Origin: Narthecium ossifragum
Taxonomy: Eukaryota; Streptophyta; Magnoliopsida; Dioscoreales; Nartheciaceae
Reading direction: 5' to 3'
Length of the DNA stretch: 64,000 bases
Assembly: GCA_963920575.1 (NCBI GenBank)
Contig: OY986963.1
Location: 782,896-846,895 of the forward strand
The notes under the pieces are model-generated. The model had not been told where the DNA came from. It saw only the letters and a program-made list of their open reading frames with translations, and made no database searches. Shown one piece after another: positions 27,510 to 45,468 of this stretch. The first letter of the stretch is position 1. Each line of letters begins with the position of its first letter. A program made the position numbers and the translations under genes.

Positions 27510-28790
27510 ATGGATTTGAAGGTATCGACTCCTCTTGTGATCGTTACCTTTTTCTGCATACTAATCGCCTCGTTTGATCTCGCGAAATCCGTCACTTCAG
27601 CTATTTGTTGTTGTTTTTTCGCTTCGATCTAGTGGAATGCATCATTTCTATGATAAGTGGTGGTTTCTCAAATGGATTTCGAGTTTGATCTGAAGACTTG
27701 TACGATTTCTTTGCTCTCTTGCCTCGATTTCGATCTTGATATGGTGGAATCCATCGTTTCTGTGATTCATCGGATCTTTTTACGCTTTGATGGCAATAAG
27801 TACATCTTTTCCTTTTCCTTAGTTCAATTTCAAGTCCGATCTCATCGCTGGGTTTCTGATCTGCTGCTTTGGAGATTAGATGAAGCCATCTCCACGGATC
27901 TCTATGTCTAACATCTCCTTGCGTGGATTGATGCGATCTTTGAATCGAATACTTACCCACGTTAAGATTATAAATTATCAGGAATTACTTTCAGTATTGA
28001 GATGATCCTTCCCTCGCGCGATTGCAATGCAGAGGCTACATGAAAATCTTATTAACGCCCAGAAATTGGAGATGGCGTTTAGATCTCTAAATTTTTTTTA
28101 TTGAGGAGCCTTTAGTCGATTGATTGAATATATTAGTTTTACTTGATCTAGTAAGAGTTTGTTTCAACTGACTTGAAGAAATCCTCGCAGGGGGAATTTG
28201 AGCAATACGCTGAGAAGGCTAAAACTCTTCCGGAGAACACTTCCAACGAGGACAAGCTGATCCTCTATGGCCTTTACAAGCAAGCAACAGTCGGACCCGT
28301 GAATACTGGTGAGCACTAGATAAAGTATCTCAGCTAATCCTTTAGACAATTCTATGTAAGTTAGGTTGTCAAGGTGAGGACAGGCACAGCGGTTGAGAAC
28401 GCGCGATCTATCCAATTCAATTAAAGCCATGTTATACGTATTGGAATCCTTGCTGCTACTTTAAAGGCATAATTATGCTTATGTATGCACGGGAATGGTT
28501 TCTTCAAATATGGGACTTGTTTGACCACTGCTGCTCTGGTTTTGCTTTGTAGACCGTCCTGGTATCTTCAACCAGAAGGACAGAGTCAAATGGGATGCTT
28601 GGAAGGCTGTTGAAGGTATTAGGCCCACCTATTGTCTAGATTCATTTGCTTGCTATTTTCATTGTATATCTTGAATCTCACACCTAGTTATTGACATTAA
28701 ATTGATGGAACTAATATGACAGGAAAATCAACGGAGGCAGCCATGGGTGACTACATCACCAAGGTCAAGCAGCTGCAGGAAGCTGCCTAG
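27510..28790 (+). CDS. ACBP: Small cytosolic acyl-CoA-binding protein
   Basis: Four coding exons, 27510-27521 (only MDLK), 28191-28308, 28553-28615 and 28723-28790, give 86 residues, typical of the 10-kDa class. Binds long-chain acyl-CoA esters and carries them in the cytosol for lipid synthesis and membrane exchange. The hallmark helix LILYGLYKQATVGPVN, followed by DRPGIFNQKDRVKWDAWKAV and ending MGDYITKVKQLQEAA, is fully conserved. No signal peptide, membrane segment or ankyrin/kelch extension is present, so this is the small soluble form. The 12-base first coding exon is short but keeps frame with a GT-AG intron of 669 bp. The third residue set KGEFEQYAEKAK fits other plant members. Confidence 0.94.
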
Positions 28791-29209
28791 AAGTGGAATT
28801 TCGCATAATGATAACCTGTATATGCCGGAATTAGCGCGCTTCTGTCTGTAGGGTATATTTCCAGGCATATGGTGGTTTGAGTGACTCTGTTTTCTCTCGT
28901 CTGCTTTGGTTATGTGATGTTTTATGAACCTAAATAGTCTCCGTCTTCGGTTTCTCACTATTTTGGCATGATTGGGCTTCAAGCATAAATGTCAACCACA
29001 ATTAACTAATTTGCAAAAAAAGCAAAAGAAATATATGTATATATTTTTCCATTCAAAGCGAAACAATATACCATCAACCAGTATATAATAGCAAGTTTAG
29101 TTACAGATATTATAGCATGTCGTTTAGAGAGCTATACAACACTTGAAAAGCATTTGTGAGAAAGGACTATGGAGATTAGACCAAGTAGAGTTAAATTAAG
29201 TATGGCAGA
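28791..29209. other. Convergent 3' regions of ACBP and the coiled-coil gene
   Basis: Tail-to-tail spacer of about 420 bases, AT-rich, with no element recognised. Confidence 0.6.
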
Positions 29210-32200
29210 CTATCGGACAAAAGGGTTTCTAGAGATGTAGTAATCCCTTATATTTGAACCACCTTCCCTTGCTAGGATGCCCTCCAAATCACCCATTATT
29301 CTGGCCAGCCAGATCTCGAGGTTCCTTTGGATTTCCCTGAAGTTGGTTCTGATGGAGCCCAGAGACCTCATTGTGACAAGGTTGGCGTGCCCTCCTCCTG
29401 CATCACCTGCCACATGGCTTTTAGCTGCTTCTGCTTCTAAGGTATTCAGTTTCTGTCTAGTCTCTGTGGCTCGGTTTTGAAGGCGGAATGCTTGGAGCAA
29501 GAATTCCATCTGCCGTTGTGTTCGGAACTCCGAGCTAAGCCTTGGCTCACAGGGGTCACTCACTTGCTGGAAAAAAGATGCATCAAAATATTCAGAAGTT
29601 GTCAAAAGGGTTATAAAAAATGTACACGAGAATACTATCCACAGTAGTTTTCCTATTCTGAACCATTGCAAGACTGAATTGCTTATGATCTCATAAAAAA
29701 AAAAGGACTGAATTGCTTATCAAACGGGTTGAAGATACATAAGACGATTAGCAAACAGTCACCTAAGATAAGCAAAAAGAAGCCAAAACAAGCATATGCC
29801 ACCTATTGAACACTGGTTGCAAGGAGTTCTCCTCCTAAATTCTTCACTCTCAATATCGGATCTAACATGCAGATGATGGGAGTAATCATCTCCATATTAT
29901 TTAGCTACAACATGAAGCAGAAAAGGTCGACCTCAGACCTCACCAGCATATTGTTAAAGACCACTTGCTTGTTCAAGTAATTCTCAGCCATGTCCGGCAG
30001 ACAAAAACCAAGTCACCACAAGTTATATGGTTTTCAACAGTTCGTTCCAGTCAAAGCCATATGGTAAAATAGCAGCTATCAGTTCTCGTTTACTGGTCTT
30101 AGTGCAATAGAATATCAGGAACTTAGCCACCTATTGAACACTAGTTACATTTTCCATAGTTGTTAGCATAGAACACCATAGACCCCATCTGATTACCTTT
30201 TGGGATTAGTTATCCCAGCACTTTCTTGGTTATTATTCTAAAAGAAGCTTTTGACTAATGGTGAACTGAATGTAAGTGCTAAAGGGAAAAAGATACCAGA
30301 ACCGAAAGCAAAGCAAAGGTTAAAAGTTAGAAGAAAGATAATTTACCATTCTTCTGCATAAATCATCAATTTTTCCAGCCAGAGATTGATATCTCCTCGC
30401 TTGCTTCTTCATCAACGATGGGACTTTGGACAAATCTCCTTTACCCACCTTTTCCAAATTATGCAATTCCTGCTCGAGCAATTTAAGCTTGGAGGAAACT
30501 CCCGATGATTCACCATCTACTTTCCAAGGGGACTTTCTCCTAAAAAACAATTTCATAAGTTATTACTCTGTAAGGCCTCCGCTTGGGCTTTCAGTGGACA
30601 TCATTTTGTTTCATGAATTTACCTTGCCACAAGATTCTTCGTGTGGTACATTGATTCAAGGGAATCATATTGCACATCCTTCAAGATCAAAAGCAATGGA
30701 AGATTATTCAGGGCATTTCAACGTGCTAAGTTATTCAACTAAGCATAAACTATATAGAGTACGAAATTCTGCTAACACATCTATAATACAGCGCTATGCA
30801 AGTATGCAGGTACCCGATAATTCATATGCTAAGAAAGAGTCAAGGAACAATGAATTTCTAATTTCATTTGGCTGTCTAAACTTATATCCAAAACTTGTGT
30901 CTCAATGTTCGTCCAAATGACAGGAAAGCTAATTGCAGGATACTTTTTGGATGCCTATGCTTCTAAAGCAGTTCTGTAGGTAAGGGAATTTTTTCTCAGC
31001 CTTCAGGCTTAATAAAAAAAACGGAAAGACTAAAACAAGGATAATAAGACAAGAAATAGATGAGCTCGCATCACACGCATTTTCCATCTAAGAAGCACAA
31101 ATAGCAACTCAAACTGGAGGATTTTATTCTATTACAAAGAGAAGTAACAGAGTTCAGAACAACAAAAGATAATTGGCATGTAATACATATTCACCTTTTA
31201 CATTCCTAATGTCAATCCCCAAAATGCCACATTCAGGTCCCGGATTCTTAACTCTTCATAGCCAGTAGAAAGTCAATTAGCTATGGTCTCTTCACTCCTT
31301 ATCACATACATACTCATCAAGAAATCCTTGCTTAGTGGCTTCTTCCATAAATTTTCTCATTAATTCCTAGGTAACATCCAAATGTTGTATCTACTAATCA
31401 TAGGCGGGCGAATGGACGCCAAAAGGCTTTAATACTAGACCAAAGTTGAATGACAGTAGAAAGCGCTAAACCTTTTTTTTAGTCATTAGAGCTCACAAAT
31501 AAAACATAATTTGTTAATGGTCAAGCTGACGACCAAAACAATTAAAAAGAATAAGAAATCCATGTCAACAAAAAGTCAAAATTAATTAGAACAAAATGCA
31601 GAGATTAAATTGCGGAGCTTGTTATGCGTCGAGAGCTTCTTTACTCTGCTACATAACAATACTAATTAGCAACGAAGTTTATAACTTTGATATAACTAAC
31701 ACTAATTTAGGCACCAAACCAATAACAAAGGGAACTGCAGATATAATTACTTCGAATAGCACCAGCTAGACACAGACAAATAGAAGTGAGACAGCACCCA
31801 AAAAAAGGGAAAAAAAACTATAAACTAGCTCGTGAAGAAGCTGGAATCAATTAACATTCTACAGAAGAACCATACCTGCAATCCGCCTGATCCATCCCCC
31901 CACACCTTCGAAGCTACCGGCGGCGCCCCCAAAAAGTCCCGACCGAATCCATTCTGCTGCCCATAGATAGAGTCCATGTCATCCAACTCCGCATTCCTTT
32001 CCATAAAAGACATCTCCGGGACCGGATCCAAACCATCGAAAACTCTTGGCACACCGGTGCCCTCCAAACCACGACAATAGTCCCCAAATCCACCATTCTG
32101 CGCACTGTCTCCACCTACAATCCCTATCTCGCTCGCCTCGAGCTCCTCCTCGCCACAGCCATCATCGTCCGGCTTCCTCGACATGAAATCGAGCATATAG

Positions 32201-32838
32201 TCGCGCTCGCGCACCTCGCTGCGGAGAGCCTCGACACACGCCTTGAGATCGGCCTCGGATCGCTCCAGATCGGCTACCCGACCCTTGAGTGCTTGGATTT
32301 CGCCGTCTTCGGCCTCGACGCCGCCAACCTCGTGCTTCCTGGACATTAACTCGATCAACTCGTCACGCTCACTCACCTCGCGGCGGAGCGAATCAGCGCA
32401 GGCCTTGAGATCGGCCTCAGATCGCTTGAGTTCTGCGATACGGGCGGCGAGGGACTCGATCTCCTCACTAGCGGCGTCGAGACGGTGAAGTAGTCGCTTC
32501 TCCTCCTGCTGCCACGCGTGGCGGTGGGACGCGAAGATCTCCACGACTCGGGCGTTGGCCTTGGAGTCCTCGCGGCGGCGGTGCCGTAGGCGAGTGAGCT
32601 CGTCCTCAGCCTGGAAGAGCTTGAGGGAGAGTATCCTATGCCGGGACTGGAGTGATGAGACGTGGGAGAGGGAATGCCGGGGGAGGAGTCCTAGAAACAC
32701 CGCAAAGCTGATGCCTATGTAGGACGAGAGAAGAGACGATACGCTTGCCGGACAGCCCGTCGCCGCGGCGGGAGAGGTTGTGGACGTGGCTTCGACGGAG
32801 GGTCTTGGACTCGTCTCTGCGACGGCTTCGGCCGCCAT
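29210..32838 (-). CDS. Coiled-coil protein with an N-terminal membrane segment, function unknown
   Basis: Four exons, 32838-31876, 30678-30623, 30539-30347 and 29566-29210, join in frame (SGGLQ|DVQYDSLESMYHTKNLVA|RRKSPWKVDG...LCRRM|QVSDPCEPR) to 522 residues. One hydrophobic stretch (about 34-52, SLLSSYIGISFAVFLGLLP) could span a membrane. Residues about 60-225 are a charged coiled coil containing an internal duplication: 133-169 (RIAELKRSEADLKAC...LMSRK) resembles 187-222 (RVADLERSEADLKAC...FMSRK), offset 54. A second helical region (KLKLLEQELHNLEKVGKG, then LEFLL-type helices with TETRQKLNTLEAEA) fills the C-terminal half. I do not recognise a named family. The small 56-base exon is supported by frame and splice sites only. 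Intron 1 is 1.2 kb and intron 3 about 0.8 kb. Confidence 0.75.
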
Positions 32839-34261
32839 TGCTAGTGGACAGCGAGAGAGAGAGAGAGCAAGGTTTTCCTATCTCCAAATGGGAATCTATC
32901 CATGTGCCATCGGTTTTATAGTACACAAAATAGAAATTTACACTAAGACCCTCCACTTCCTACATAATTACAAAGAAAACAGCTCCTTTTTGTCCGATTA
33001 GCTCGGGTTGCCTGCCAGTAAGGGCATTGTGGGGGCTCAGGTGATAAAGAAGCATGTGGGTGTCGTAAGCCATCATACATAACATACGTCGTTAGTACCC
33101 ATCAACTCCCTGTGCTCATTGATGTAACCTTTTTATATACTGTATTTCTAGAAAAGAAAGGACCTTTTCGCATAAAAGAGGAAGGCATCAGGCAGCCGCG
33201 AGATATGGGAAAAAAAGCCGGATTACTTTTTCCTCGCTACATTGTTCGTCCTTACACTGAATGATTATGTTTCGATGGGACATCGGCCCTCATTAAAAGC
33301 TAAACAGTGTTCTACGAAAATACCAGACCTGCCATCGCTACCCATTCCGAGTTCCAACAATATCACATTGATTAGACTACTCTGGTACTATTTATCCATC
33401 AGGAAAGTCCCCGCAGTTGCGCCTAATAATATTTTATATCCAAAGGTCGCAAGGATGCCCCTTTGTAGTAATTTGGGCATTTTATAGTAGCGGCAGGCAC
33501 AAGATACGGCGGAGATCGCAGTCACCGTAGTTTAATGGGGGTGTCGCTTTTGGAAGACCGTGATTTGGAGGCCCAACGCATCCAACGGCTCTGATATGGA
33601 GGTCTATGTTAAGCGTCGAAGAGCACACATCAACGTGGGTGTCGTTGGAGACGGGGCCGCTGGCGACTTCATTAACTGCAGGGATAGGCCTACGGGTGGG
33701 TTGTTGCATGTCGTTTCCCCATTGGCTAAGGAGGCTACACACACAAGTCCGGTCGTTGGTCGGTTTTAAGTGGAGCTATCCAGGCATGGGGAGGGCATGA
33801 TCCCCATAAAACAACCTTGACAGGTCGTTTTAATGCTGGCACAAGTCCTAATGCAACTTGGTTAGATGCATTTTGTGAATCTCGTCCATCTAATAGCATT
33901 TTGGATCAACTTATCCACAATGTGTTCACATGGATAGAGGACGAACGTCGGATGCAGAGAGAGAGAGAGAGAGACGTGATTGTTGTGGCGGGGCCGGCGT
34001 GAAGAGCCATTTCCCGATGTCTCCAGCACCTTCCATAAAGTAGAGCCTTTGCAGGGCAATCACACGTACTACACGGGTCTATGATATCGACTGATGTGCA
34101 GAGAGAGAGAGTGTGAGTGAGACAAGTTCGGCACTCAAAAGATTCATGATTACAAACGGCACATATTACAAGGTGGGCACAATTGAACTAAAAGACACGG
34201 TACAGTCTCTTTACTAATAAATTACAGCCACAGGAGGAGATGAGACATGCATGAGTTGCTT
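32839..34261. other. Intergenic between the coiled-coil gene and DUR3
   Basis: Just upstream of the coiled-coil gene's ATG is a short GA run (32853-32866), and further GA runs occur at 33957-33973 and 34101-34111. Otherwise I see no gene or element boundary. The right end is the DUR3 3' untranslated region. Confidence 0.6.
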
Positions 34262-40290
<6,029 letters not shown>

Positions 40291-41753
40291 CTGATTTGAT
40301 GGATAATTAGCTCTTCAATCTCCTCCTCTCCTCCGATATAGTGTTGTTGGGGGGATTGATAAGGAGACAAGACTGAGAAAGTAAGATAGCTCTGCACGTA
40401 TCTATAGAGAGGCATGGAGGCAATGATAGGCCCAAGAGTCATCATCATTCATCTGGATGAACTGTTAGATTCAATAGGATTGATGTCAGATGATTCCACT
40501 AGGGATGGTGATGGGGATTCACCACCTTGAATCTTATGGAGGTTCGGACTTTTTGAATCTTAATTGAAAATTAACAACTAGCCAGTCTGCAAAAGGCAAT
40601 GATATTTTTAAGCTATTATAGAACCAAATTCATAAACGGCATCAACATATTAAAATCACCACTATTTTTCACAAACAACTAGTGGTTGGTGTTGGATCTC
40701 TTCGATAATCTGAAAGGGCACATGAAAGCTACTGAGTGGCTATTATAGACTATTTAGCAAGTCTTTTGTGCTTGAGGTCCACTAGCAGTTCCATTCAGGA
40801 TGGGATCACCATGAATAAACCATTATCAATCTTTCGTTTTTATTCAAAAGTCAAAATCATTGACTCAAAAATACAAACAAGTCATGGGCATGACACCGAA
40901 ACAGCTCGACGAACTCGCCAAGTGCACCCATGCTTGCTTGTGTACAGTAATACCGGCGAGCATCTTTGAATTAGTAATTGGCACCTTAGGTATAAAATGC
41001 TGAGGAACTAAACCAAGAAAAGTTGTTTTTTAATCAAGATTTTTACTCACATTCCCACAATTGCAGAAAATCAAGTTTTATTAACACGGCACGACCTGAA
41101 AAACTCATAAACAATAAATATCAAATACCATTTAATCAAACTTCTACAACTCGAAGCAAGACTGCTCAAAATCTCTTTTTTGAATCAAAATGCTGGCAAA
41201 GGGGAAAAAAAAAAAAAAGAAGAACTGTTTGCCTTTCTGAAGATAGAAAAGGGTTAATTTGACAAGGAAAACCTTACCATAAGAAGTAAAAGATGCTTTA
41301 AAATCCATTGGCTTCATCACTGCTCCCCTTCAGTCTGTGAACAAAAGCATCAACTTCTTGAAATTTTTCGGCGGAACCCCTCGTGAGACTGGCAAACGAA
41401 TGAATTATGTTGGAATAGACGTCGGTCTCTGTAGTTTTATGACACAGTTTGCCACCTTCCCATGGAGAACACCACACAACATATGATTGCGTCGCCCCGG
41501 TGGCACGCCAGGCTGCAAGATTTGGAGGTCCACGTTGGAAATTGGGCTGGGCCGTTGTTCGGCTTTCTCCGTGGCCTACTAGGTTGTCTCCCCCAACCCG
41601 AAACCCACAAAAAACCTGGTATTGGATTATGGGAACTTAACTGATCTAACAGAAACAAGAAACATCCCCCATTGGATGAATCAATCTGATGTAACATAGC
41701 TAATCACCGTGATTGGGTTTCTAAACCGAACGTTAGATTTAATCCAACTTTAA
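40291..41753. other. Upstream region of DUR3
   Basis: Presumed DUR3 promoter at the left end. The remainder is AT-rich with an A-run near 41200 and GC-richer sequence at 41430-41640, where several short overlapping frames occur without recognisable content. Confidence 0.5.
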
Positions 41754-41960
41754 AGGTCCGTTTGGATTGAGGATATGATAAGTTTATATATTTTTTTTTT
41801 TTGACAAGTTGAGCCGTTAGGTTAGAAATGATAAGTTTGTATGTTGGATAAAATAAAAACTATGTAAGCAATAAAAATAGTTATGTAAGATTGTGGATAA
41901 AGTGTTTAGATACATAAATAGGATTTATACATACTTATCCTCAATCCAAATGGACCCTAA
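41754..41960. mobile_element. MITE (GGTCCGTTTGGATTGAGG type) interrupted by a minute LINE insertion
   Basis: Terminal inverted repeats AGGTCCGTTTGGATTGAGGA and its partner TATCCTCAATCCAAATGGACCC, flanked by TAA on both sides, fit a Tourist-like (PIF/Harbinger) MITE. A related copy lies at 63180-63333. Inside, 41790-41827 is an insertion with its own target duplication. Confidence 0.6.
41790..41827 (-). mobile_element. Minute (about 38-bp) LINE insertion with 15-bp target duplication
   Basis: The 38 bases consist of a T run (41791-41802) followed by GACAAGTTGAGCCG and a few more bases. On the minus strand this reads GGCTCAACTTGTC plus poly(A), the 3' tail of the LINE family seen in copies A, C and D. 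The flanks ATGATAAGTTTATAT (41775-41789) and ATGATAAGTTTGTAT (41828-41842) match at 14 of 15 bases, as target-primed reverse transcription makes. It is an extreme 5' truncation. Confidence 0.75.
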
Positions 41961-42889
41961 GTCAATATATTATGTGTGTGCATGCTGCTAAGTCCGAATA
42001 ATTGGCTAAATTAATAAATTATGTTTTACAATAAATGATCATGAAATAGGAGTTAAGATCACAGTGCACAATCACGAAGTTTATAAGTGTAAGAGCATTT
42101 CCAACCGGGCTGCAATAATGATTTTTGCAGCCCAATTTCACTCTAATCGGGGTGCAAATCCAGGTGCATTTATGCAGCTCCCCCCCCGCGCTGCATTTAT
42201 GCAACAAAACAAACCCAGTTGTATTTTGGGGTATTAGGTCATAACCTCAAATCTAGCCCCCTCCTTATCCAGAGCCCCATACATCTTGTTAAATAATAAG
42301 CTAGCTAATACACTATAGTGAGGTTTTCACTTTAAAAACATGATTAATGGGGTTTTTAGCAATAAAAGGGACTAAATTGGTGTTATCACCAATTAACTAT
42401 TGTATTATTATACATATATATTATTTATGCATCCTTGTTATTTAAAGATATTTATAATTCCCATATTACCCTTCATATTCTTCTCATCTAATTCTAAATT
42501 ACTAATATATCCTACCACTAAAGTACCTTAACTACAATAATTTACGTAACTTTAAAATTACTGATTTATTTAAAATAAATAATATATAAATGGAAAACTC
42601 TTGTCGATCCCTACAAAACAAGACTAATATTGAATACTTTTTAATTATTATTTATCTAATTGTATATAAATTATTTTTTTACTGGTTTTTTTCATCATTG
42701 GGGTTTTAAATTATACATCAGTACGTGGGGTTTTAATTAAATTAATTCTAATTGTAATTACATTATCTAAGGCGATTTGTGCATAATACTAAAATGAAGA
42801 CGAATCTTACACACTAAATATTGAGAATTTTAATTTAATATGCATTAAGATGTGAAAGCATTGAATAGATAAAAACGTTACATCTCTTC

Positions 42890-43130
42890 ATTGCCATGTC
42901 GTTCCTACAAATGTTCAATCAGTGCATTTCAAAGTGCAAAATGTGCTTCTTTGTCCTTGATCTTTTTATGTTGATTAAGAAACTGGTGAAATTGTTCGGA
43001 TTCACTTGCCTCCATCTCATCAACATGTTGAGTACGTGGTGGAGTAGAAATGACAGCACTTTCATTTTCATCTCATTCATCTTCGACAATCATATTATGC
43101 ATTATAACATAAACAGTCATGATATCATGT
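42890..43130 (-). pseudogene. Harbinger transposase C-terminal remnant
   Basis: The minus strand reads NMIVEDE just after a stretch like CYNAY, then after a stop SESEQFHQFLNQHKKIKDKEAHFAL and, after another stop, NALIEHLWERHG. These match the end of plant PIF/Harbinger (DDE_Tnp_4) transposases, where HNMIVEDE and HFxLRNALIEHLW are standard. At least two stops break it, and the catalytic DDE region is not recognisable upstream, so it is inactive. Confidence 0.65.
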
Positions 43131-43294
43131 AACACAAACAGTCATAATATCATGTAATTTTGTAATGTTTTCTATATGATAGTTAATTATATAATATATT
43201 CTGTATTTTATGGACTCTTTTTTATTATTAATTATCTTAACTATAAAATATTGCTATTGAGATGGAATCTTTTTTTTAGAGGCTCTTCTATTGG

Positions 43295-43302
43295 AGTGGA
43301 TC
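43295..43302. repeat. Left 8-bp target duplication AGTGGATC
   Basis: Perfect direct repeat of 44291-44298, immediately outside the hAT element ends. Confidence 0.85.
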
Positions 43303-44290
43303 CAGGGGCGGCCCTGAGGCAAGGCCCAGAAGGCCTGTGCCTTGGGCCTATGATTCTGGGGGGCCCAGAATTTTTTTTTAAAGTTATATCATCCTTATAT
43401 AGAGATATGGTTATAAATTAACCTTTCTTTGTCCTATGTGGAGAGGGTTATCCTACGTGGAGCCTATGTGGAGGGGGAGTTAGTGGGAGAGAGGGTTAGT
43501 GAGGAGTTATTAGGGAAGGTGGGGAGAGAGGGTAGTTACCCTGTCATGTGGCAGGGGGACTTACTAGTATATATATATATAGCAAAACAAGCAAAACAAC
43601 CGATCGTTCATCTCCCACGCCTATCGCATACTCGCTCCTCGGTGACCCTCGTCGAGATACTCATTCCATTTACTCATCTTATTCTTTGATTGCGCTTTAA
43701 AATTGAGTTATTGGCATCTAGATTTCTTTGCACCGTGTTGTTTCTAGTTCCAAGTCGAATTTATTTTGGAATTTCTTACTCTGATGTGCGATGAAGTACT
43801 CCATATGCTGTGACATCTTCTGTTCTTTTTTGTTCAATTTCTTTTTATCTTTATCATTAGCATAAATTGAGTTTGTTTTCACAATGATGCGATGTTGAGA
43901 GGAAGGGTTTATTTAGCACCCATTGCATCTACTCTTTTGTTTCACTTTTTGGTTCTTCATATAAACGAGGAGAATTTGAATGTTAAAAAAATTGGTTTAT
44001 GCAAGAAGGGTGATTTTTCAGTATCCACAGATTTGATTTTTGTAAGTTTTCTATTTTCATTTGAATCTAGTATATTATTTTATTAAATTGTATTGATATT
44101 GCTAGATTATATTTGACGTGACAAAGTGATTTTTCTATTTGATGAATTACAGTGTTATGCTTCTTTTTTCAATAATATATGTTTCTCTTAAAATTTGTTT
44201 TCAAAGTGAAAAAAATTATGTATTTTAGAAGGTGTTGGGCCCTGTTTTTATCTTCCGCCTTGAGCCCACAAAAACTCAGGGCCGGGCCTG
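43303..44290. mobile_element. Non-autonomous hAT element nested in the Harbinger element
   Basis: 988 bp with ends CAGGGGCGGCCCTGAG and, reverse-complemented from the right, CAGGCCCGGCCCTGAG (14 of 16 matching), and a perfect 8-bp duplication AGTGGATC outside both. This is the classic hAT signature. The subterminal regions are GGCCCA-rich. The interior is AT-rich with short frames (43429-43689, 43892-44086) in which I recognise no transposase, so it depends on enzymes made elsewhere. Confidence 0.8.
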
Positions 44291-44298
44291 AGTGGATC
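44291..44298. repeat. Right 8-bp target duplication AGTGGATC
   Basis: Perfect direct repeat of 43295-43302. Confidence 0.85.
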
Positions 44299-44357
44299 AA
44301 CTCCATTGCTCCGTATTTGGAGCAAAAGGGACATTTTGCTCGGTGGAGATGCTCTAA

Positions 44358-45184
44358 TAATCCTTTATCCATGGAAAAAGTCATGTTTGTCATGTTTGGG
44401 ATTCTCATGACGAAGAACTTGGAGTATTCCGAATCAAGAGATCTGGATGAATGTTTAAAATCATTTACAAATAGGCGTGTTTGGTGGAGGAAAACAATGA
44501 TTGGATACGGTCTTTGGCTGCTATGGAAGTCTCGCAACACTTTGATATGGGAAGGAGAAAGAATTTCAGCAGAGGTTTTAGCAATTCGAATTCAGAGACT
44601 TGCTGCTGAATTCTAGAGGGTTAAAGGATGGAATGGGGAGAAGGAAATGCTGGCATTGAAGCACCGAGCAGGATGGAATGGATGCATTATTCAGGTAGAC
44701 GCTGCATGGAAACAATCAGAGAAGAAGACTGGCATTGGTGTGCTTTGTTTTCAGGATATAGAGGGTGAAATTTGGAATATGAAAGCATGCTCTACAACAC
44801 AGTCGGTTGAGGAAGCGGAACTCTATGCTATTAAATTTGCACTTAACGAAGCATGGATTAGAGGGGAGCGCAATGTACTTATTGAATCTTATGCTTTGGG
44901 ATCTGTTAACTACTTGAACGGGAAGGAGGTATGGCCTAGGCATTTGATGGAGATACTTCGAGGCTTGTGGGCTTTAGCAGCTAATTTCCATGGAGTTAAG
45001 TTTGCATTTGTACCAAGAACTTGTAATGAAAGAGCTGATAAGCTCTCAAGAGAGGCATTGTGTTTGTATGCCGGGAGAATTTTGGTGTGTGAGGACGGCA
45101 TGATGTCCGACGCAGTGTGGGATAGTGAAGCGGTGTAAGTAGCCTTTGGGCTCAATTAAGCAAAAAAAAAAAACAAAAAAAAAA
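44358..45184 (+). mobile_element. 5'-truncated LINE, copy D
   Basis: Plus-strand LINE tail. A region resembling the stretch after zf-RVT (WWRKTMIGYGLWLLWKSRN) ends at a stop near 44614. The RNase H-like domain follows (44647-45138): IIQVDAAWKQ, AELYAIKFAL, then LIESYALG where ESDS is expected, and CNERADKLSREAL. The change of the third catalytic Asp to Tyr inactivates it. The 3' end reads GGGCTCAATTAAGC and a poly(A) run (45162-45184) broken once by C, the tail of the same family as copies A and C. Confidence 0.8.
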
Positions 45185-45294
45185 TTCCGGATCAAGAGAT
45201 AAGTCATACTTTCTTTTAAAAAAGAAAGAAGAGAGAAGTCAAACTTTTCCATGCAACCTTAATTACGTACTAGTGAAGGCGTGCTATCTGTGTC

Positions 45295-45468
45295 TTAAGT
45301 TGAAGAAAATATATTATATATACGTGTCATTTTAGACCCGAGGTCCTTGCAATAACAAAACCACTAACTCACCCATATTTTTTAAGTTGAAGAAAATATA
45401 TTATATATACGTACCATTTTAAACCCAAGGTCCTTGTAATAACAAAACCATCAACTCACCCCCTGTTT
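45295..45468. repeat. 87-bp tandem duplication
   Basis: Two copies, 45295-45381 and 45382-45468, differing at a few bases, each containing GAAGAAAATATATTATATATACG and GGTCCTTG...AATAACAAAACCA. Confidence 0.8.

Larger units (their letters stand above)
42093..44354. mobile_element. PIF/Harbinger element with transposase remains, split by a hAT insertion
   Basis: Left end GAGCATTTCCAACC and right end (reverse complement) GAGCATCTCCACC are inverted repeats, flanked by TAA at 42090-42092 and 44355-44357, the three-base duplication of this superfamily. Without the nested hAT element it is about 1.27 kb. The left subterminal region holds a CTGCA-rich inverted repeat. On the minus strand a decayed transposase C-terminus is readable at about 43130-42890. 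Confidence 0.7.

Noticed and set aside
27657..27911. Short open frame in the ACBP first intron
   Set aside because: It lies between spliced ACBP exons and shows no homology.
43429..44086. Transposase inside the hAT element
   Set aside because: The two short frames show no hAT transposase motif; the element is treated as non-autonomous.
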